A stretch of DNA of 64,000 nucleotides. Source: Caenorhabditis elegans (lineage: Eukaryota > Nematoda > Chromadorea > Rhabditida > Rhabditidae). This document shows positions 58,201 through 64,000 of the stretch, piece by piece (within the stretch, counting starts at the first letter, position 1; the number at the start of each line of letters is the position of its first letter). Under the pieces are notes generated by a model. That model ran no database searches. It worked only from the letters and a program-made list of their open reading frames with translations, and was not told the DNA's origin. The translations under genes and the position numbers were made by a program. The stretch covers positions 4,526,001 through 4,590,000 of the forward strand of contig NC_003282.8 in assembly GCF_000002985.6 (NCBI RefSeq). The letters run 5' to 3'.

Positions 58201-61200
58201 AATTGGAAATATCTGTTTAAAAAAGAAGTGAAAAACGAAGAAAATACCTTCTATGCGCCCTTTATTTATAACGATTTCTGTCGTGTCGAGACCAAGTTTT
58301 AAATAATTGCCGGATTCCATCAGTGAATACTATTCAACAAATGCTGAATTTTCACAAATATCTATCAATTTAGCTTTTTTGAAGTTCATATTTAGAAGAT
58401 CAGAAACAGAAATTATTTTTAGAAAATTACAAAAATCAATATATTTCAGAAAACGTTACATCATCAATCCAACAACTTTCTCTCGACGAACCAATTACAA
58501 GTCCGTCCCGAAAACCAGTTTCCCCGGAGCCACGTCACCTCTTCGTAATGGGCGGCCGACGTTCAACAACTCCACAGGAAGACCGAAAAGTGCCCGAGCC
58601 ACCGAGAAATTTGAAACTCGACACGGATAGAAGTCAGTCGGATCACGCAGAACTACTCGAGGAGAGAAAGTCGACAATGTCCGGAGATCTAACATCTCCT
58701 GAAGAGGAGATTCCAATGGATACAAACTTGACTCCAACTACTGAAGAAGTCATGGAAGCAGTGATTGTCTCGAGAAGAATCGAAGGACTAATGACGTCAC
58801 CAATTGAAGAAGAGCCCGAAGGATTAACCTCTTCGATCCGTGACTTGTCAATTAGGTCGTTGGCGAAAGAAACGGAAAGACCTGCTCCAGTATTCACTCC
58901 TCCTAGTCCACCAAAAGAGAATCCATTCCATGTAATGACTGTCCCAAAGTCTACATTAACCTCTTCTTCGGAATCTGCAATGCCAATGACGTCATCGTCA
59001 AGCTCTATAAGAGCAAAACCGAATCAACTCCCGATCAAGAAAACGATACAAGTGGTGGATCCGATGCATATTGTCGAACTCAAGCCGGAGCACAAGTCAA
59101 AGAAAGAAGCTCTAGCTGCGAAGTGAGTCATGTTTTTTTGTTGGTTATGTGTGCTTGTATCTTGGCAGATTATTACATAAAAAGTTTAAATTCAAAACTT
59201 TTCAAATTATGTAATCGTTGTTGTGCTTTGTAGTTTTGCCTCTCCGTCTTTATCAATTTCCGCCTGTCTTTCACCCTTGTAGTCACGTCCGTATTCTGTA
59301 TATTCAGCATTCTCAGGTCTCTTCGTAATGCTGGAAAAATGCTCACACCGTCGTTTTTGCGGAAGGAAAAGAAGGTGAGGTTTTGGGAATTTTAAAAAAA
59401 ATTATAGTTGGCAGGCAAATTTCTGATTGTTTGCCTGTAGAATGCCTACGCCTGCCTACTGCCTATAACCGTGGCTCTTTTAAAATGAGAAGCGGAACCC
59501 CGAAAATGTCGGGCGCTGTGCTAAATTTATATGTATTTTCACTCTAATAATTAGAGCAGGCAGGCGAGAGCGCATTTAGGTATGAAATGCCTGAAGGGCG
59601 TAAAACCTTTGAGACTTAACATAAATTATTCAACGTTTTTTCTTTTTTTGAAACAAAATTTGAAAAACTCTCTTGTAGGGCCCCAAGAAGTCACTCTACG
59701 CAAAAACCACATCATCCGGCCGCCAACACATTTCTGAAAAGAAAGAAAAGTAAGCTTATATAAAGTTTTTTTTTATTTTAATTTTTCCAAATCCTTAATT
59801 TTTCCAGGAAGGCCCCTCTAGCCGAAGGAGAATCCACAGTGGTTGCCAACTCTCCGCTCGTCGAGAATCTTCCAATTACATTCGAAAAATGGAGCAATAA
59901 GAGCCCACGTCTGAGTGTGAAACACTTCAACGAGACCATCATTGAAGAGACACTGGATGCGAATGCAAATTCCATGTCGCCACGTGAGTGACGGAGCATT
60001 TTCTTGCTCAAAAACTCGAAAGTTTTAGAATTAGAAACTCTTTGATAGGTTCCTTTTAAAATGAAAATTAAGAACTCTCCTCTAAACTTTTCTCTCTCCC
60101 AACACTGAGCAACTCAAAGAGCACATGCTTGAGCCCCTCAAAGGAAGAGGGAACCTCATTAGAGGAGGAGCTAGGAAGGGAAAAGATGTCCAAATTCAAT
60201 TACTTTTCTATGTGTGTGTGTGTGTGTGTGCCATGCTCACAACAATAACAAAAGTAGAAGGAGATTGAAGTGAGAGAGAAATAGAGAAAAAGTTTACAGA
60301 GTTGGAGCATCGCGTTATTCCAACGTCGCATCATGTCCAAGACAACACCGGACTCATTGACGATGACATTCTGTGAGTTTTCAATGTTTATGACATTTAC
60401 TGAGCTTTTGGAAGTAGGAAGATTTGAAGCTTTTACGAATACTTTTAAGAATAAATGTATGGAGATCCCGAGACGTTAATTTAGTTTTTTTTAAATCAAA
60501 ATTTCACTTTTTGTCTGTTGGAGTTTCGATTTTCAGACGTTTTCATTTTGGAAATTCAAAATTTTTTGAATTTTAAACTAGGAAGTTCAATAGTTCTGAC
60601 AATTTTTAAATTAAAAAAAATTCCCATTTTTCAAATGTTTTCATGTTTAAAAAAAAATTTTCAGAAATTTTTACATTATAGCTCCCGAAACGTATGACGT
60701 TTTTAGATAGAAAAATAATATTTTCAGCTATTTTCACACTAAAAGTTCAAAAATACAACACATTTTCGCAAACGAAAAAATAAATTCCAAACATTTTTAA
60801 ATTTGAAATTTATTAGTTTCGACATTTTTCTGTTGGAGTTTTGATTTTTCAGACGTTTTCATTTTGGAAATCCAAAATTATAAAAATGTTTCCATAGGAT
60901 TTTCTAATTTTCAGACCTTTTCAATTTGAAAATACAAAATTTTATACACGGTCAGGTGGCAGGCAATCAAATTTTTTTGAAAAAAATTAGCTATGAAAAG
61001 GCAGAAATATCTATTTAGTTGGCTATAGCTATACTATAAATTGAAAAGTAATCACAAGGAAAAAACCTGCCTGCCTGCCTACCTACCTACCTTTGAGACG
61101 ACCTACGCATGTCAAAGTGCACTTTCTGCCTTAACTATTGAAATTCCCAAAAAGATAAATATTCCTTAAATGCCTTTGGGGCATTCATCTTATTCCATTT

Positions 61201-64000
61201 CTTTCCCTTTTCCTCCATTTCCCTTCCCCAACCGCACTCAACCAAAGAGTCTCAAATTTCTTCATTATCTCGATTTCAATCTTGACGGAGCACTAGCACG
61301 CCTTCTGCTCTTCCAAAGTAGAGCTCTTCATTCAGTCCTTCCTTTTCCCTTTTCCCGTCATTATTGCTGCCTATTTTCCAGTGATCAGCCAATGCTCGTA
61401 GGCGACACATTCTCTCATTCGTCCTCCATCGACTGTATTTCTGCACATTTGAAGATGAACGAGAGCATTATTTCAATCGATCGGTCACTTCCTCAAAATG
61501 AATCGTGAGTTTTTTGTAAAGTTTGAAGAAAAAATGCGGGAATTTTGGAATCGAAAATTGTTTCGAAAAATATTTCCGCCTTAAAATTTCAACAAAAAAG
61601 TTTCTCAAAGCAATCGCGCTCCAATAATCCAACGTGGAAATTAATTTCAAATTTTCTATAAAATTCGAAGATCAAAGATTTCATATCGCTGTTTCTTATC
61701 AGATTCTTATCAAATTATACTAACCAATGTATTTTCTCTAAACCACTGGTCATCAGATATTTCAAAAGTAGCCACACCCAACAGTGACATAGTCTTCAAA
61801 AAAGTTAGAAGACATTTGAAATGTCCCACTGATGTGAGTAGCCAAGATATGGGCGGGAACCTAATTTAAAATTTAATTTTTGTTTTGCAAACCTGCGGCG
61901 CGCCAGCCGTCGTGTACTACTCGTGGACAACTATTTTCTCATGCTTTAAAAGTTTTTATCTTAAATTCTTGATTTGAACCAATTTTTGCTAATTCTTTTT
62001 GTGCTTGACATTAAAAAGTACGAATTCATATTTTAATAGTTTTTCCGGATAAAAAACGACGTTTTAGAGATTTGAATTCACAGAAACAATAATTCGTGCT
62101 TATCAAAACTTAACAGAGCTTATCATATATATTTTTAAAACTATAAATAAGAGATTTCAAAAAGTTATTAAAAAAAGAGTTTGCGAACATGATCAAAAAT
62201 CAAAAATTTTAGACAAAAACTTTAAAAAAATAGTTCTTGGCGTGAGAATATTGGTGTTTTTTTGACTTTTTTCAAATTTATTGTATTTATACTATTCATA
62301 TCCAAAATGTAATTTGAAAACACTTTTTGCTCACTTTTCTTTTTTTTTTGAAAATTTGCAAAATGAGCCAAAAATGTTGTCAATTTAAGTTAGTACCTAT
62401 TTCGCTCTAGTCATAGATACTCTGTAAAGTTGGCATCGCACCTCAAAAATACCTGAGCAAATACCCACTGATTAGTTGCGCCTGGAAACTTTTACCTACT
62501 GCTCAAAGACACCCAGACACTGCAACAAAATCATCTGCGCAAACACCTTCTCTCTCTCCCGATTTCTCCATCTCTGTTCCACCTATTGTTACCCGACCGG
62601 CCGGCCGGCCGTGTATTGCGGTCAGAGTGTAGGGAAAAGAGAAGAGGCCGCGCGCCCCACGAGAACATATACACTTTTCCGAACTTGCAATAGCTGCTAC
62701 ATATGATTGATTGCCTACTCGCACCTATTTTCTCATCCTTTATCAGGCAATATTACCTATTATAATCATTTGATTTGATCTCTAAATTTTGCAAAATTTC
62801 AGAAGGAGCAGCAATCATGCGGCGGCTCAAAATAATGCGAACAGGTTTGTGTTGCAAATTTTGCAAAACTAGCAAAACATTTGTTTGTTCAGGAACACCC
62901 AATACATCGAAACGTCGTTGGATCGGCAAATCGACGCTGGCCGTTCCGAAGTTCAGGACATTAAATCCCAACTGCAAAAGTTGAACCGATTAGTAAATGT
63001 GAGTCAAGGCTGCTACTGTAATGTATGTAAGAGGGTAATGACTTTTCGGGCAAAATGGGTTTTTCTTAAGAAAAAAGAAAAAAATAGATTCCGGGTGTCA
63101 GCTGACAAAAAATTCAATCCAAAAAATAAAGAAACACGTGGTAAACAATTAGTGCAAAAAATATGATAAGGAGGGCACAGAGTATTAAAAATTTCCGGCA
63201 ACTTTCGAAAAAAGTTAATTTTAAGCTATTTTTCTTAAATTAGACATACAAGAGCCGCCCGAGCCTCCCGTTTCCGCTTTTCGCCTGGAAAATGCTTTAA
63301 AAAAATGGGGCGCAAAGAACCACTCAAACATTGTTACGACAATTTGCATACAAGACTGCCCGTAGGTTGTCGGTAGGCGAAGACAAAGAGGTGGTTGAGA
63401 TTTCCTATTTACGCCTCCATTTTTATATAACTTGTACCTTTAAAGTGGCAAATTTCATATTTTCCTTGTACCGTCCACAACAATAAGCTTTCATTTTTAT
63501 GACCACCTTCTAAATATCAAAGACTATGCAAATATTGGCACTGGCCATTTGTAAATTCTTTTAATTCTGTTGTTAAACTTTGAATTTTGTGCTTATTGAT
63601 TGAAATTTTATGTTTACAAAAAAGATTAACAAAGCAAATGTTTTTAATGTACAGTTGGTTTTGAATTTATAACTCCTAATTTCAAAAGCTTCTAGCTCAA
63701 CTATCTCAAATGACATCAGAAAGTTGTCAACTGCAAAAATGTTTGAAATTTTGTGTTCTATTTTTTAGCAATAAAAACTGTTTTAATATAACAAAAAATA
63801 GCTGAGGTACAAGCATAATTGCAGCAGACTGCTGAACCAGTATAATTTTGGAAGTGGCACAGTAACTGTGAGCCTAAAAATGTACCCCTCTGAAATTTTA
63901 TCGGAAACCAATTTCTCATTACTAATTAATCTATATTTCAGGAAATGGGAGTAAGTGGTTGGGAAGAAGAGCTCACCCGTCTCCGACGTGAAAATGAGCA
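46243..64000 (+). CDS. Large cytoplasmic-type protein with six TP-motif repeats and a coiled coil (3' end outside the window)
   Basis: Seventeen exons chain in phase: 46243-46322, 51918-52041, 52380-52478, 52786-52899, 54091-54287, 55365-55458, 55903-56078, 56134-57632, 58450-59122, 59317-59374, 59679-59749, 59808-59983, 60300-60372, 61382-61504, 62803-62844, 62893-62998, 63942 to the edge. They encode about 1260 residues. The start is unknown: it may be spliced from the Ig-EGF exon 38765-38871 (phase 0), from the candidate exon at 42841, or begin at an internal ATG (MSHASRISE in the 52380 exon). The protein is hydrophilic, with a proline run, an alanine run and a basic Ser/Arg region (SPLMSMANSVKSKLTKITHL). 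Six degenerate repeats of the form EKFILTMKTPEAIRRHHTF lie at 56479-57630. Ser/Thr/Pro-rich acidic stretches follow, and from about 62893 a coiled coil (SEVQDIKSQLQKLNRLV). A cytoskeletal or membrane scaffold role is only an inference. Exon 59317 has an in-frame alternative acceptor at 59308. Confidence 0.75.
49315..49385. repeat. Fragment of the GTAGTACAC...GTTTGCAAAAC element
   Basis: GTCCACGGGTAGTACACCGA followed by CGCGTCGCAGGTTTGCAAAA. It matches the ends of the element at 24342-24930 and the copy at 61880. Confidence 0.7.
50463..50850. mobile_element. Truncated hAT-like MITE
   Basis: It begins TAGGGGTGGGTGGCAATT and shares the interior of the 10983-11367 copy, including CTTTTCAAAATAGATGTAGG. 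The right CCACCCCTG terminus is missing. Confidence 0.7.
52380..52441 (+). CDS. Terminal coding segment of an alternative Ig-EGF tail (second frame)
   Basis: If the transmembrane exon (38537-38710, phase 1) splices directly to 46243, the exons 46243-46322, 51918-52041 and 52380-52441 are read in a second frame that stays open and ends at TAA (52439-52441). The total is 340 aa with the Ig-EGF-TM part. The tail contains ITIGASNPVYGKSPING, with an NPxY motif that can bind PTB domains, then SATSTTTASQDVYGG, and ends TVESGVSADSGEQK. The codons and composition look natural for a receptor-type tail. No transcript evidence is available here. Confidence 0.55.
52577..52616 (-). repeat. GCCTAA-type (TTAGGC) short tract
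   Basis: CCTACGCCTAAGCCAAAGCC followed by TAAGACTAAGC, in an intron of the long gene; the third interstitial telomere-like patch in the window. Confidence 0.75.
53170..53695 (+). repeat. CTTGAAGGCAGGCGTAGG repeat block
   Basis: About fifteen degenerate copies of a ~28-30-bp unit, GTAGGTCGCCTTGAAGGCAG, in an intron of the long gene. It accounts for the 79-codon minus-strand frame at 53472-53711 that reads LRLPS/CLQ repeats. Confidence 0.85.
55693..55705. repeat. Homopolymer C tract (13 C)
   Basis: Thirteen consecutive C residues in an intron of the long gene. Confidence 0.85.
60212..60230 (+). repeat. GT dinucleotide microsatellite
   Basis: About nine GT repeats in an intron of the long gene. 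Confidence 0.85.
61065..61095 (+). repeat. CCTGCCTGCCTACCTACC microsatellite
   Basis: Short tetranucleotide array in an intron of the long gene. Confidence 0.8.
61880..61935. repeat. End of the GCAAACCTGCGGCGCGCC element
   Basis: TTTTGCAAACCTGCGGCGCG followed by CGTCGTGTACTACTCGTGG. It is the same terminal sequence as in the 24342-24930 element, in an intron of the long gene; no matching opposite end was found nearby. Confidence 0.7.

Overview
The window reads as genomic DNA of a Caenorhabditis nematode, most probably C. elegans. The base composition is AT-rich. Introns are short, with donors close to GTAAG/GTGAG and TTTTCAG acceptors. There are interstitial TTAGGC (nematode telomere-type) tracts, a recognisable RTE-1-type non-LTR retrotransposon, and many short inverted-repeat elements and AGGCAGGTAGGC-type minisatellites. 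No prokaryotic operon, CRISPR array, rRNA or tRNA was recognised. All gene models were spliced by eye; in every complete model the exon phases sum to whole codons.

Layout. (1) 1.1-4.3 kb, minus strand: two tandem glycine-N-acyltransferase-like (GNAT) genes. The second (2837-4327) is intact at 293 aa. The first (1134-2538) has lost its third exon and is probably a pseudogene. (2) 5.2-7.1 kb, minus: a PGAP2/FRAG1-like multipass membrane protein, 281 aa. (3) 10.6-15.7 kb, plus: an SLC41 (MgtE-type) magnesium transporter, 503 aa. (4) 15.8-19.8 kb, minus: a manganese-type cation diffusion facilitator (CDF), 352 aa, tail to tail with the SLC41 gene and only about 0.1 kb away. (5) 22.6-26.2 kb, plus: a 360-aa protein with one C2H2 zinc finger. 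(6) 26.2-36.6 kb: gene-poor, with a six-copy ~124-bp tandem repeat and a 5'-truncated RTE-1 whose reverse transcriptase frame is still open. (7) 36.6-39.7 kb, plus: a secreted/type I membrane protein with the order signal peptide - Ig - EGF - TM - tail, the order seen in neuregulins. (8) 40.0-41.3 kb, minus: a 324-aa two-PDZ protein, nested in what may be one long intron of that locus. (9) 46.2-64.0 kb, plus: a chain of at least 17 exons coding for a large, low-complexity, basic cytoplasmic protein with six copies of a TP-x-x-x-R-type motif and a coiled coil, running off the right edge.

The most interesting point is how regions 7 and 9 connect. Exons at 46243, 51918 and 52380 are open in two frames. 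Splicing from the transmembrane exon straight to 46243 gives a tail with an NPVY motif that stops at 52441. Including the 107-nt exon at 38765, or starting from a candidate first exon at 42841, selects the other frame, which continues through all downstream exons. The sequence therefore predicts dual-frame coding of a receptor-like tail and a large scaffold-like protein. This is inferred from open frames and splice phase only and needs transcript data.

Dispersed repeats account for most of the remaining open frames, including several that look long only because they run through tandem TTTGCCGATTTGCCG-type repeats.
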